Positions 36,901-51,900 of a DNA stretch of 64,000 nt are shown here, piece by piece (the first letter of the stretch is position 1; the number at the start of each line of letters is the position of its first letter). A model generated the notes under the pieces. It ran no database searches, was not told where the DNA came from, and saw nothing but the letters and a program-made list of their open reading frames with translations. Source of the stretch: Watersipora subatra (taxonomy: Eukaryota; Bryozoa; Gymnolaemata; Cheilostomatida; Watersiporidae); contig NC_088714.1 in the NCBI RefSeq assembly GCF_963576615.1, forward strand, positions 65,108,667 to 65,172,666. Direction: 5' to 3'. Made by a program: the position numbers and the translations under genes.

Positions 36901-39900
36901 ATGCAATGCAGTGCAGCGTGTATAACATACATACATACAGTCACTCCTATAATGTAAAACTCATTTTATGTAAACTCCACTTAACCTAACGAATTTATGT
37001 AAAGTTTTGGCTTCCAATTGCATAAAAAATTTTGTATGACATAAAGAGTCAAGTCTGTGCAAGTTCTCAAATCTGATTTGATTATCGATAGTCCAAAAGT
37101 TAGCCTTAAAGTATCAGCTTCTCCCTTGCCGTACTTGGGAGAGAAAATGACGTATATGAGTATTTCTATTATATTATGCTAGTACCCTGACATATAGGGT
37201 ATCTCCATTATATTATACTAGTACCCTGACATATAGGGTATCTCTATTATATTATACTAGTACCCTGATCACAGCTATTCAGTTACACCTGTACAGTTAC
37301 ACCTGTACAGCTATACCTGTAAAGTTACACCTGTACAGTTACACCTGTACAGTTACACCTGTACAGTTACACCTGTACAGTTACACCTGTACAGTTACAC
37401 TTGTACAGTTACACCTGTACAGTTACACTTGTACAGTTACACTTGTAAAGTTACACCTGTACAGTTACACCTGTACAGTTACACCTGTACAGTTACACCT
37501 GTACAGTTACACCTGTACAGTTACACTTGTACAGTTACACCTGTACAGTTACACCTGTACAGTTACACTTGTACAGTTACACTTGTACAGTTACACCTGT
37601 ACAGTTACACTTGTACAGTTACATTGTACAGTCATTAAATTAAAGAGTTAGGTATGTTTGTTTTCCTTTTTGAGAGGCCAAATGAGTGAGTTTGGGAAGA
37701 TCATGGAATGTATTAGGCTATTTACACACGTTTTATGCTTCATAGAACAAGCATTTTCGGAATAAATTTTTTATGTTGCAGGAGCGTCTATTGTATTTCT
37801 CTTATTCTTGCTTTTTGGTGTACCCTTATGCCATTTGTATGTCATTATGTACCATTTGTACGGGTCTAATGTGAAGAAAAATGTAGTGACCCTTACAAAG
37901 ACAATGTTTTGGCTCGAGTCGAGTAAAAACAAAATTTCAAGTGATAGTATGCAAGCTCACCTTGCCACAGAATTCACACTGGCCAGATTTGAGAGGAAGC
38001 CTGGCAGCTGAAGGTCTGTAAAACTGTAGAGTGAGATCGGCCGCAGACACACTGTTCGGGTGAGGCAGTAGAAAATCTCTAACTGCAGCATTAGCTCTCA
38101 AGTCGGCAGCATCTTCAGCATTCAGAGTTCCATGGACCATCCTCGAACCTGTAAAAATGGTCAGAAATATGGTGTCACACAGAAACACTTGGATAGTAAA
38201 TCATAAAAATCCATATTTTCATGTATAAATAAAAACTAATTAGATACTACAATTTAAATAAACTAGCTAATAAAATTTATACCTAAAAGGAGCCCTTTTT
38301 GCAGTACTACTACTACTACTACTACAAGCTACTACTACTAGCTACTACTACTAGCTACTACTACTACTAGCTACTAATACTACTACTACTACTAGCTACT
38401 ACTACTACTTATACTACTACTACTAGCTACTACTACTAGCATAGTTTCATATGCTGACTTACAGTTTAGGCCAAGATCATCGCTGATCTGACGTCGGAAA
38501 TCACCGAAAGGAGGGCAGCCAGTTTGCTGACGGAGAAGAAAATGAGCGAGCATAGATTTGCTGTCACTGTTTGATCTGCTTCTGAACAAGCCTGCATTGC
38601 ATAAGAACAAGCCCGCATTACTTAGGAACAAACCTGCATTACTTAGAAACAAACCTGCATTGCATAGGAGCAAACTTGCGTTACTTAGGAACAAACCTGC
38701 ATTGCCTAAGAACCAATCAGCATTACTTAGGAACAAACCTGCATTGCATAGGAACAAACTTGCATTGCAAAGGAACAAACCTGCATTGCATAGGAACAAA
38801 CCTGCATTGCACAAGAATAAACCTGCATTGTACAGAAAAGCATGCCTTTTTTCCGACTTTCAAAGACTGTCAAATTTAAGGCATGCAATCCACACACCTA
38901 TTATTGTGCCAAATAGGCATTTGTATTAATTTTATGAACAATTGATGTCAAATAATACATTTTTAAAAGATTACAAACTATACTAAAATAACAATAAATA
39001 ATGAATAATTTATTTAAAACAACATATCTTAAAGTAACCAATTCTGCTGGGTGAGTCATTTGAATGGATCACCTGATTTAGGATGTATCAGTATTCTACC
39101 AATATAGTGAAAATACAACTACACCTTTTCCAAATATGTGTGTCAAGAAATCTTACAGATCATTTGATCTCTATAATAATGCCCAAACTTTTTAATCACA
39201 TCATTATATAAACTATTGTTAACTGGAGGTGCTAAATTTATGTGAACAATATTAAAATAGTTATTAGTTTATCAATGTAAGCACTTCTCTGGCAAAACCT
39301 GACTTTTCAATGAGCTTTGCAACACATTGTTGTCACTAACAGTAAACCTTATGCTCCAGCCTCCACTCAGATGTTTTTGAGAACTATTTTTCAATGGAAA
39401 CATGCGGAATAAAGCCCGAGTTGTACAGCTAAAGGCTCCCTGTGAGTTTTATATAGTTTTTGTTGCTCAAAGCTGAGTTGTTTCAAATGCTTACCTGCTG
39501 TTTCAAATAAACATGGTCTGGACCTAGTATTATGAGAAACACACTCTTTTAGAAGTACCAACTTATAAGAATCTGTAAGTCACATATCCTGCTGCTTAGA
39601 GTCTGTGATGATCTAAATTTACTGTTGAACTGTTTACAGCTGTTAAACTTTTACTCTTTTCAAATTATAGTATTTAACGCTTTCGAAAAATCCAATTTTT
39701 GACAAAAATAATAAGAAATTTAGCAAAGATGAAAAGTGTAAAAACAAGGAAATGCTTTACACAACTGGACATCCAGGAAATCAAAGGAGAGTGACTACGA
39801 GGATAACCACAAGTATGTGTTAGTGATAGCCCGGGCTGTGGAGATCAGTGAAAAGTGTGGGAACAACACACCATTAATCATACTAACACTAGTTGGTGCC

Positions 39901-42900
39901 AAGAGCCACCGTCACATTGCAGGTTTAGCTGTATTTTGCCCATTGTAGCTGTGTCAGTCCTGAACTGGTGAGGTGTTGAAATGTCAACTATCAAATATTT
40001 TTTCAGTATTCTCTAGGCTCTAGCAAATAAATTTTAGCCTTAGCTATATTAAAGCTATATTGGTTATTCCCATTGCAGGGTGCTTATCTTTCAGACCTTT
40101 TTTTAAAAATCTTGCTGCCAAAGATAAGCTGAAAGCATTTTTTATTAGCTAATGACGGATGAGGAACTATGGTTGTCTATAAAGTTTGCTATAGTGAACA
40201 ACTTGGCAAAAGAAAAATCTACACTCACATATACCAAAGAAATTACTTTCTTTTCCTAAAGTAAATCTATATTAATAATATAGCAATTATAATAAGATTC
40301 AATTGTACGATTTGTAAAATGTTGCAATCAATCACAGATTTCTGAATCTTTGTATTGTAAGAAAGGGATGATTTATAGCTGCCAGTAGCCAGCAGGTGAT
40401 TGATTTAACTGAATAGGAAGTGACAGGAAGTGACATGTATGTTAAGGCAATATCAGATATCAAATGTTAGCCTGTAAACCGACGCTCTCATAATTTTTAC
40501 TGCTTTGCAATCAAGCTATTGAGACACATAAAAAACAAAGCGTGTTTGACCATATTTAGAGTGTGCGGTTTTATATTTAGACGCTGCCTGTAAACAAGTT
40601 GAAACTTCTTTCTGGTTTTTTTCAGGTTTTAGAATTTGTGATGGAAACACTTGTAAATAAAAGCATCTGTATATCTAGCCATAGAAGTATACTTCAAATA
40701 TCTGTATACCTACCTAGCCATAGAAGTATACATCAAATATCAGCAATTATCTCTTTTGATTTTTATCTAGAATTTTTTGATCTTAAATAAAAGATAGTAT
40801 TTATGGATTACAAACTGTTATAATACATTTTATTATATTATAGTATAATATATTATATGTTATATTATCCTATATTAAATTATTATTTATGGTTATTCAT
40901 GAATATTACTATACTTGAAGGGTATCTATTTATCTAAATCTCTTACGTGATGTAATTTTTTGATATCACAGTCTATATCACAAGCTATATCGCAGGCTAT
41001 ATCGCAGGCTATATCACAGGCTATATCACAGACTGTATCACAGGCTATATCACAGGCTATATCACAAGCTGTATCACAGACTATATCACAAGCTATATCA
41101 CAAGCTATATCACATGATATATCACAGGCTATATCACAGGCTATATCACAAGCTGTATCACAGGCTATATCACAAGCTGTATCACAGGCTATATCACAGG
41201 CTATTTCACAGGCTATATCACAGGCTATATCACAGACTATATCACAGGCTATATCACAGGCTATATCACAAGCTGTAGCACAGGTATATCACAAGCTGTA
41301 TCACAGGCTATATCACAGGCTATATCATAGGCTTAAAGAAAAAATAATGGCTTTGAATGTTTACAATCAAACAACGTTTGTTGTTTGACAACATATTTAG
41401 TTAAATTACCATCATTATAGTATTCAATTGTATATTTTATTTACAACTATATGAAATATTTAAGTCAAATCATAGCATGCAGGTTAGTGCCAAGTATCTC
41501 TTTGTACAGACATATAATCTACTGCTGCCACTACAGACATATAATCTACTGCTGCCACTACAGACATGTAATCTACTGCTGCCACTACAGACATGTTTAG
41601 TTAAACAGCTGCCATTAGATAGTTTTATTAGCTATGTTTTAGAACAAAAGTAATTCTATAAAAGCCACTTATCATTTTATAATTTTGCCTTAATTAACAC
41701 CATTTTATAAGGCTATGTTTATTTTGGTGTAATTTCTTTAAATATTCCAAGTCAAATATGTTTACCTCAATGAAAATTTAAGCAATCTAGCATTGCAAAA
41801 AATATTGAAATTTAGCAGTAAAATCTGACGTCTGCATGAAAGCATGATGTAAGTATCCTAGGCATTCTCTATGGCTATGAGTTTATAAGTCTGATCACTC
41901 ACCTGTTCGCTGCTGCTTGGAGTTGTCACTTCCTGTAATGCCAGCTGATCCCTTAACTACCTGCACGAATAGTAACAGTAAGATCGATGCAACATCAAAC
42001 TAATAGCACTCAAGGCCGTGTCACAGACAATAATATCAATAATAATATCTGATTTCTGTATTAGGTTGCCAAATTGACATTTTAGGCCAAAATAATTTTT
42101 ATTAGCAAAATAAATTGGTAATTAAGGAAAAAGGTTTTAGATTGAAATTCTGCATAAAGTGCATTTAACAGCAAAGGTTCTTCGGCCACTAGGCTACTAC
42201 AATGTAGAGAGAAATTGCTTATCATCTCTCTCTTTTAAAAAGAGTAAATAAAAGCTAATTATTAATATAGCAATTATATTAAGATTTAATGGTACAATTT
42301 GTAAAATTTTGCAATCGATCACAGAGTTCTGGATTTGTGTCCTCTCAGCTGTTTTAACTACTAGTGTAGACAATATTGCTCAGTCAGATTGCGCTAGAGC
42401 CTCCTGTCACTTTCTGTGTATGTTGAGCTGTTACTAAAATTTTTATAAATAGTAAAACCATGTCTAACAAAGGATTGTTCAGTATTTTTAGGGGAAATCA
42501 GTAGTAAATGTACGAAAAACCTAGATTTCTGGCAGCTCACTAACATGCTATATTGTTTCAATTTTGACTGAGGGCATTTTGAATTCTTTGCTTCTTTTAA
42601 CCTTGAATAGACTTAATCTGCAAAGCTTGCCAAGATAAACTGGTGAATAAATCCTTTTTGTATTAGGTGCTGCCTTAAAGCTTTCTGCATTAGGTGCTAC
42701 CTTAACCCTTCCTGTATTAGGTGCTGCCTTAACCCTTTTTGCATGGGATGATGCCACATAACTAAAGACTTGTTGCCTCCTAATTTAATCTGCAAACTCA
42801 GCTGTCACCTAAATGTCAGACAAGCTAGACAAGCAGTCTTTAGAGAAGGCTAGCCTTAGCCTTAGTTTCTATATCTATACGGGAACATACCCTAGTACTC

Positions 42901-45900
42901 TCACATGTTTCTATATCTATACGGGAACATACCCTAGTACTCTCACGTGTTTCTATATATATACGGGAACATACCCTAGTACTCTCGCATGTTTCTATAT
43001 CTATACGGGAACATACACTAGTACTCTTATGTATCTCTGTACTAATTTCTTGTTTTACTTTAAATTTTGCCACAAAAATCTATTAAATTTGAGAGATTAA
43101 AAAATATTTGTTTTATTTTACAAGAGTGGACAACTCTTTAAAATATAATTTTCTATTCTTAGAGTCAGCAGTTGATATGACTGTGTTGAAATTGTGAGAG
43201 AACATCTGATATGGGCTTAAAATATGTATTGCATGTTGCTACTATTGGTTGTAGTTAACTGTGCTCTTGGAACAAAGCTGACAAAGGAATCTCTCAAACA
43301 CAAAACGTTTTAGAGGAAAAATGCAAATTATTAATAGTGAGAGCTTTAATAAAAAAAACTCGTCCTCTCTTTACTCAAAAAAATGCAAAAAACTTTCAAA
43401 GTTTAGCACTTTTTTGAAAAGCCTCAAACTTATATTGTTGCCTCTCAAGAGGTCATCATTTTATGATCAATTCATGAAAGCAGATATTAGTCAATATTAG
43501 TCAATAAGGCTCAGTGATCACTCGAAGATGACTGACAAAGTGTAGCATCTGTAGTGGTACCAGACCAATATTAATAGAGAAAGGAGTAAGCTAAACATCG
43601 GTTAAATGATTTGGTTCAAGCTACAATTGCTAGATTTTTTACTTTTCTCAAGTCTCTGAACAGTGTGCCTATTTGGCAGCATTAGGCATGTCGTATAGGC
43701 AGCAATGAATATTTAATTTCACCCGCTTGCTTTGGTCTCACTTACTTCTCTTTATATTACACTAGTACGCTGACAGTCCAGTAGAGCGTAACGGATCGTC
43801 AGGTGTGCCGATATGGCGGTAAACCATCTTCTGCACAACCATATGGCGAAACATGAAGGCAGTTTATTGATGCACATGGTAACACGCCTGTCTGTCATGT
43901 CTGAGTTCGAGTCCCTTATGAAGCAATCTTTTTCGCAACCTCTAACCATTGCTTCAAAAGGATACGGCTTTTATTATAGTAGAGATTATTCTGGTTTAGT
44001 TTTAGAAAATGAGCTGAATGAGCCAATTAAAAGGCTGCACACTTTTACTATCTCTATAATGTTTCTTATCTCCTTACCAATTCAGCTGGAACGAACCTTC
44101 GCTTCAAGGTCTTTCGTTCGCAACAGAGTGGCATTGCTGTAAGGTTGTACGAACAGGCTGGAGGAGTTGAAAGTTTGGCATTAGTTTGCATTGGTAATGA
44201 CTGCATTTCTGACAATCAAGTTTTAGTGTTGGTGGCTAGCTCTGCTCCGTGGTGGAGCATGATTAATGCCTCTAGATCGGTCGGATAAAATGGCTTTACA
44301 ATTACATAAATGCATTCTTTAGCCGTCTGGGCAGGACAAGAATAGAAAACCTTTATAGGTCAACTGTACTCTTACACAAACCTACGCGATGTCTTTCTTT
44401 GAGGCACCTGCTTTTCAGTTTACACGCAAATAACAATGCGTTACCTTCTGCCAAGAACCTAAAACTCCTTTTATAATATTGAAACAAGTTTGTAAACGAT
44501 TTTTGAACAAATCAATTATTAAATTAATTATGGAACAGGCTTGTCAAATGAGCAATGAAAAAATCAACAGTTTGAATCATTCAAAAAAGAAAAAAATCTT
44601 CCGATAGTCCGGTCTTGGGCTACTTGTGACCTAAATAAATTACCTAAATAGCACTGCACTAGTTACTAATTACCGACGAATCCAAAGAGCTTGAGCCAAA
44701 TATATTGCAGAGAATATGACAAATTTTTTAAATTCAAAAATTAAAATCTATCACACTTGACTCTATAAATTTGAAACAAACAAATTCCTGTACTCACTTT
44801 AGTTTTTGCAATTTGTCTGCAAGTGCAAGTTTCAAGGGAATATTTATGTCTATGATGACATCATACATAAAAATGAGTGGGCGACTCCGATTCTGCGTTA
44901 TTAGTATTACAATAATGAGATATCACCTGTAACGCAAGAAAAGAAGTGAACGTGTTTATTATTTTGTAAGATTTAGGTTGGTTTAGCCAATTCCAGAGGA
45001 AACAAGATGGTCAATCATTGGAATAACAATGTTGAATGATATGCGGGTTGTCAAATATGTTTATTCATTACGGCTTTTAGCGATAACACTTATTGAATAC
45101 TGTTTTAAATAGGTGCAGTCACTTATAAACAAAAGTGTAAAATTGTTTGTGAAATATTATATTAGTTTTGTTGTGTGTTTGGCAACTTTAGGTTTATATA
45201 TGTTTTGGCTGGTTTTTCATTCCATGTACATTTTTTAAGCCTGCAGTTTTTTCTATACTACTACTACTAGTTTATTTAAAAAGCTGTAAGCCTTAGAGGT
45301 TAGAGTCTAAAGAGAGTTTTTTAAAGAGAATCATTTAATGAGATAATTTTCTTTAACAATATCAAATTAAACTAGCATTTGTGCCCTGAGAAAAACGCAT
45401 TCTTATCGACTGAATGATAACTCTATTCAGAGAGCTTCTTAGTTGCTACAAAGCTAGTTCATCTTCCACATCATCTAACCTTGCATAAAGGCCTTACACC
45501 GTAGTAATTATATTTGATGGAAAGTTTTGGTAACGTTTTTTTAGAAAAAATGACTTCTGTATGTCACACTGATATATTATATTGGGCAGCATCCAAGCGT
45601 GTAATTCTGGGGATAGATGATATGTGCACATGTCACAGGATGGTTGCCTTGGCGTATTTGCCTGCGTACTTGCGTACTTGCCTGAAGGTTGTATGTAGTG
45701 AAAACTTTACCCTCGCTTTTAATATTCATTCCTGGCGCTTGCAAGTCGAGACGTTATATCGGCATAAAAAAGAACACTAGATGAAAATCGTCTCGTCGGA
45801 GACGCAAAGTCTTTTCAGATTTCTTTAGTAAAACCCCAATATTCACTAACAAACCTTTATCATAAGCCGAACTTAAAAGATTTCACCATTTTTGTAGTTT

Positions 45901-48900
45901 TATTACTCATTAAAAATAAAGAGCTTATCACTTAGTAAATTATTCATTTTAACGGACAAGTTCAATTAGTTTTTTAAAATCAAAGATTGACTTGAGGCTC
46001 TGAGTACGAAGAGACAGTAAAACTTATTTGGTTAAAAAATAAAAGGAAAATATTTAACCTCATACATAGAGTAGCGGAGAAAATATTATAATCTAACTAT
46101 GTTATTGTTGTCATGATATCCAAAAAGTAAGAAATTGGGTCCATTAGAGATTGGAGACCATAAATATCAAGGTCACAAGTGACAATATTGAAAATATTCA
46201 TCTTGAAAACTGGATACTTAAATGCTAAACCACGGTCAATATAACAAAGTTTATTTTTGTGTAAGAAGGCATCGTATCACATTCCCAGCTGCATAAAACA
46301 ACACATAATTGTCTTGCTCGCAAGAAAAATGTCTCGTCCGAATTATGTAATATAATATCAAAAACTTAAAATAGGATCAAGGTTGCTCGTGCAACAATAG
46401 ATTGATATGCCTAAAGCAATTTGCATCTTAGAATGACCAAAATGCAAAGCTACACTTTTATCAAATTTAGTAGTTAAAGTTTGTTTAAAAAAATTTAATT
46501 GTCTTTAAAAGGTTCTTGAAGGGTTGACAAGTTTAACAAAGTAAAAAGAAATTAATATATTATTAAGTATAATATATAAGTTTACTTTGCAAGCTCAGCA
46601 AGTGCGCCGGTATCTTCGTGTTTTTAAAAAATGTCTGGGCGCAGAGTAACCAAGAGGAAGCAGACAGAAAGGCGGAGCATATGCGGTCACCGTGAGCCTA
46701 ACCGATAAGTCAAATGCATTGCAAATAAAAGTACAAATTACTCGAGAATCTTAAAATGGTAGGAAACATTTCATAGAATAAGACAGTGTTAAACATGTTT
46801 TAAAAGATTATAAGTAATATTTAAATGCGCTTATACCTCAAAAAGTTAATTAAAACTTTTGTAGCTAGCTTTGTGCGGTATTCACTCTAGACAGTTATAT
46901 TATCTTTTAATAAGGAAAATATGTCATATTTAAATGTTTAAAGTAAATTATTTATCATTAAACTATTAGTAATTCAACACTGCAAGCTACAGTTCAGATG
47001 CAATTAGTTGTTTCAGCAAGAATAGAAATAAGAAATACTTATAAACATACCAAAGAATCTCATTTTGACCAACAAAAAAGATTTTTTTTTCAATATAATT
47101 CTCCAAGTCTTTTGCCCAGATGTCAACAAATATATAAATACAACAAATAAAAATGTCAATCTTAGCTGAGGCAAAGCTTTGGATAACAAGCACATTGTTA
47201 GTTTTAAATGTCTAGGAACTTTCTCAAAATTTAAATTAATAATGTTTTGGATATTGTAATTAAAAATAAAGTATTTGTGTATTATTATTTGTGTAATTAT
47301 TTGGCTGTTGAATAACGTAGTTCATTTAAGCAAAATTTAGTATATTGGCAAAATAGTTTTGCATTGTAATGTAATAATATGACAGATTTTAAAACCTCTT
47401 TCTCTGATGTAAAATGGCTGATTATAAAATGGCTGATTATAAAACAGTTGGCTATAAAATGGCTGATTATAAAATGGCTGATTATAAAATGGCTGATTAT
47501 AAAATGGCTGATTATAAAATGGCTGATTATAAAATGGCTGATTATAAAATGACTGATTATAAAACAGTTGGCTATAAAATGGCTGATTATAAAATGGCTA
47601 GTTATAAAACGGCTGATTATAAAATGACTGATTATAAAATGGCTGATTATAAAATGACTGATTATAAAATGGCTGATTATAAAATGGCTGCTTATAAAAT
47701 GACTGCTTATAAAATGGCTGCTTATAAAATGACTGATTATAAAATGGCTGATTATAAAATGGCTGATTATAAAATGGCTGCTTATAAAATGGCTGATTAT
47801 AAAATGACTGATTATAAAATGGCTGATTATAAAATGACTGATTATAAGATGGCTGATTATAAAATGACTGATTATAAAATGACTGATTATTAAATGGCTG
47901 ATTATAAAATGGCTGCTTATAAAATGGCTGATTATAAAATGACTGATTATAAGATGGCTGATTATAAAATGACTGATTATAAAATGGCTGATTATAAAAT
48001 GGCTGCTTATAAAATGACTGCTTATAAAATGGCTGCTTATAAAATGACTGATTATAAAATGGCTGATTATAAAATGGCTGATTATAAAATGGCTGCTTAT
48101 AAAATGGCTGATTATAAAATGACTGATTATAAAATGGCTGATTATAAAATGACTGATTATAAGATGGCTGATTATAAAATGACTGATTATAAAATGACTG
48201 ATTATTAAATGGCTGATTATAAAATGACTGGTTATAAAATGGCTGATTATAAAATGACTGATTATAAAATGGCTGATTATAAAATGGCTGCTTATAAAAT
48301 GACGGCTTATAAAATGGCTGCTTATAAAATGGCGGTATCTAAAATGACCACTTTCAATATGTTGTCCTGTTCAAAATGAGGAAACTGCTACAGCAGTTTG
48401 AACTAGTTGATTTTATATATGTAAACTAGTAACCGTGGAATAGCTGAAAACTTTCCAACCCGGAAAACAACTAATTTAAAATATATTCGTAAAGAATTGA
48501 AGGACATGTTTGAAGCTTGTGTCATCATATCCACATTGTATGCAGAGCTGATCTGGCGCTTACAGACCAGCCCTGATCAAATGGGACATCCTTTTTAAAC
48601 ATTTCTAAGTCCAAATTTTAGATTTTATTGTTAAAATATGTTTGCATCATTCTCTCTCATTAGTTTTTAGTCCAAGTTTTAGTTAATGACTCTACCAACC
48701 TTTTCATCTGTTAATATTGTTTATTATTTTTCACTTAACTTTGTGAGTCATTTTGGGTAAAACTGATGTTTTGTTACAAATATAAAAATTTATTAAAAAG
48801 ATGTAAAAAGTTTCAAAATGTCATTTTGACTCAATGTGGTTCTTTAAATCTTTAGACATGTTAGAGCTTATGTTATTTAGCCATCTCAGTTATCTTATAT

Positions 48901-51900
48901 GTTACAAATCAGTTAACAACCATGTAATCTTAAAACTGGCAAATACTAGCGAGGGAAGCATTAAAACAATGAACTCTTCAGATGGCCATAGGTACCTCTA
49001 TTTACTGCGATGCAGTAACATTCAACCTACTACCTGGCAATGAATAACTGATAACACGGATCAAAATTATCATAGTTGATCCAAAACTGGTAAGTTCTTA
49101 TCAACCGTGAGAAGCCTTATAATATGCAGAGTTGAAAAGGCGTATAGTGGTGTGAAACTTTGGATTATGTTGTCAAGGGTAGTGCAGAACTTGAAAGTGT
49201 TTAAAATTTTACCAGACAATGGGCACAGAGATACTAGGAGAAGTGTTTTATGAATGGTTTATGTCCTGCTAGCTAAAAATTAATTTCGATTAAAGTAAAA
49301 ATTATTTTATACCATACTATAACATAGCATAGCATTTTGCATTAAAAAATTAAATTACATCGTAATATATAGTAACATATTATTTTAAGGGTTATTTTAT
49401 CATGCTATAGTATTTTATAATATATATTGAAAATTTTTAATATTTTTAACAATTCCATAGAGTAGGACCTATTGTTATTAACAAGTTTTCTATGGATCTC
49501 TCTAAAATATAAGTATCAAACAGCCAAAATTCAAATCAACCCATTAGGTAGTTATAATCTAAAACAGCAACAAAAATTGAAAAATTCTAAAAACATGCTA
49601 ACAACATTGTTAGAATCATAACTGGTTTTTGAAGTCGAACAAAAATGCATTTTCTTAGTTTCAAAGCGACTTCTTTACAAGATTGAATTGTCTGTCTGTC
49701 TGTCTGTCACACTCTGATGGAGTGTTCTTGAGCTGACAACCTCCATCAGTTTGATGGCGTGACTATGGAGAGTCGCAGTGCCCCAGTCTTAATGGCACCA
49801 ATGTGTTTCCTGAAGCTTACATCTGCTGATTACACGGCTAAGCGCATAAATTTAAAATACGTGGTGACTCTATTCCTTGTGAATCTGGTGAGCTACTGAT
49901 AATACAGCATTGGTGGTTTAAAATTAAATAAAAATCTGTGATAAACCATCATAAATATTTCAAAAATCTATTTTTCACTTTATTTAAAGATATGTGGTCA
50001 AATAAAAATGGCCATTTTTAAAGGTTTGATCAAGGTGGTCAGTATTGAGGATAAACAATGTTATTGAAACTTGAGATTTATTTGTATTTTTATCTAACAT
50101 AGTATTTTATATTTATATATTAAAGAAATTTCTATCAGTTTTTTATAACAAGAAAAACTGAAGCTTTGGTTCTAATATTGACTAGCACACTAGCAGACCT
50201 GCGCATCGTGAGAGATTGTCATGTGTAAACCACTAAAACCATAAATATTGCATGGAGCAGCAAGGTGGTTGAGTGGTTTAGTGGTAGTTGGCATGACTTT
50301 TATCCGAAGCCCTGAGTTTGATTCTCATGCAAAGCAATCTTTTTCCCATCACTCTTTGCGCAGCTTCAGACAGATGGAAGGACGCTGTTTTTTATTATCA
50401 TAAAGATTGTATGGTTGTTCTTGTCACAGGGTCAAGAAGCAATTCAAATGTTATATCCTTGTATAAAGTACAACTCTGAGAATATTTTCTCTAGCATTGT
50501 GTTGTAATTTTATTAACTAATAACATGACAAATGAGGTAAAAGTTCACCCAAGACTAATTATATAATGCTACAGCTTTTTCCGTAACCTCAAATTTGTTG
50601 TTAGCATATGAAATCTCAATGTAATGCGTTTAAACAGTTAATGAATTGTTTGAAATGCAACATAATCAAATTTTAGACTATCTTACAAGTCAGAAGGATT
50701 TTAGTCTTTGAGCTATAATAATTTGGATGAGATTTTTTATAATGAGAATCTTGCGTAAAATTCAGTGAATTTTCAAAGTTTTCTAAACTTTCTCAAATTT
50801 TAATATGTCATAATATAGCATCTTATCTATCTAAAACTTTAATAACTTTTAAAATTGGTTTATTGGTTCATGATATATTGACGACTTTGTGACATCTCAT
50901 TGAGATGCAAATACCTGTGACTTAAGGACAACATGAGAGACATAAGACACTGATAAACTCGATAGCCCAGCATGGTGTGATACCCTATGTTTTTACTGAC
51001 TTACAGGAATAAATTTCCTATCAGATTGCTGGGACGCTGTTTGACTTAAGGGTTGGTAAGGGTTCATTCAGACTTTCTACACGGAAATAGAAAGAGTAAG
51101 CGTAACAAAATACCAAAAAAATACCTATTATGGAATAGAGGTACTTGTGAAGCACACGTTTTGTCCTACGCATATCCATAAACTTGGAGTTATCCGCTGT
51201 ATGCCACTTTCGATGAGACGTGACTGATATAGTAATCACTCTGTCAATGACCATGGTTGACCCCAAAGCAACATTGTCCGCATACACTGAGAGTGGCTGC
51301 TATGAGTCAAACTTTCAGTTATCGTAGCATCTGAATATCAATGTGTAGTTAAAGACCTCTGAGTACGACTTGCAATGTATTTATTGACTGTAAATACGGC
51401 TCATTGGCTCAACTATTACCTTCTCTCATGTTCTCTGTTCAACCCACAAACTACAGTCATTTTTGTTAAATTGGAAAGGGTTTGCATTTGAAATCTAAAA
51501 ATTTCATGTGTACATCAACTGTGTACATCCTACAAGAAGGGTGTTGAAGAGCGCTCTTAAAATTGTATATGATTTTTAACCAGGCTAGGAAACTGCAACT
51601 TGAGGCATAGCTAGTTTAAAGTCATGATAAGACAAATCAATTCATGCTAAAGCAGAGATAATGAAAGTTTTAGTCGAAGTGTATCCCTCTATGACTAGTT
51701 CTCTGAAAACTAAAAAGCTAAAAACTGTAGAAACTGCTTCAGCTCGTAGCTATTTCATTTTATAATTTTGTATGGTCATCTCTCAGAGATTTATGGAGAT
51801 TACATATATTGAATGGTAGAAGTAAGTCTAGTTCTGCTGACGTAACTAGAGCTACATTCGGTTGATAGTTATAACTACAGTGTTCTTTTGTATTGAACTA

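Noticed and set aside
38392-38814. 140-codon minus frame as a separate gene
   Set aside because: It is the BCL11-like exon read through into the upstream minisatellite and the downstream intron.
40960-41388. 142-codon ISQA-repeat frame
   Set aside because: 12-bp minisatellite; no start context, splice context or non-repeat sequence supports translation.
46621-46710. Small basic frame starting [15 protein letters not shown]
   Set aside because: Only about 25 codons with no splice or promoter support; could be chance in a GC-richer patch.
47414-48208. Two long MADYK-repeat reading frames
   Set aside because: Pure 15-bp tandem repeat inside an intron; the open frame follows from unit length, and the same stop recurs by duplication.
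51021-51287. Possible extra BCL11-like exon (reads [20 protein letters not shown])
   Set aside because: Somewhat coding-like and has a possible acceptor, but no donor gives the phase needed to join 53042 to 41903, and the chain is already in frame without it.
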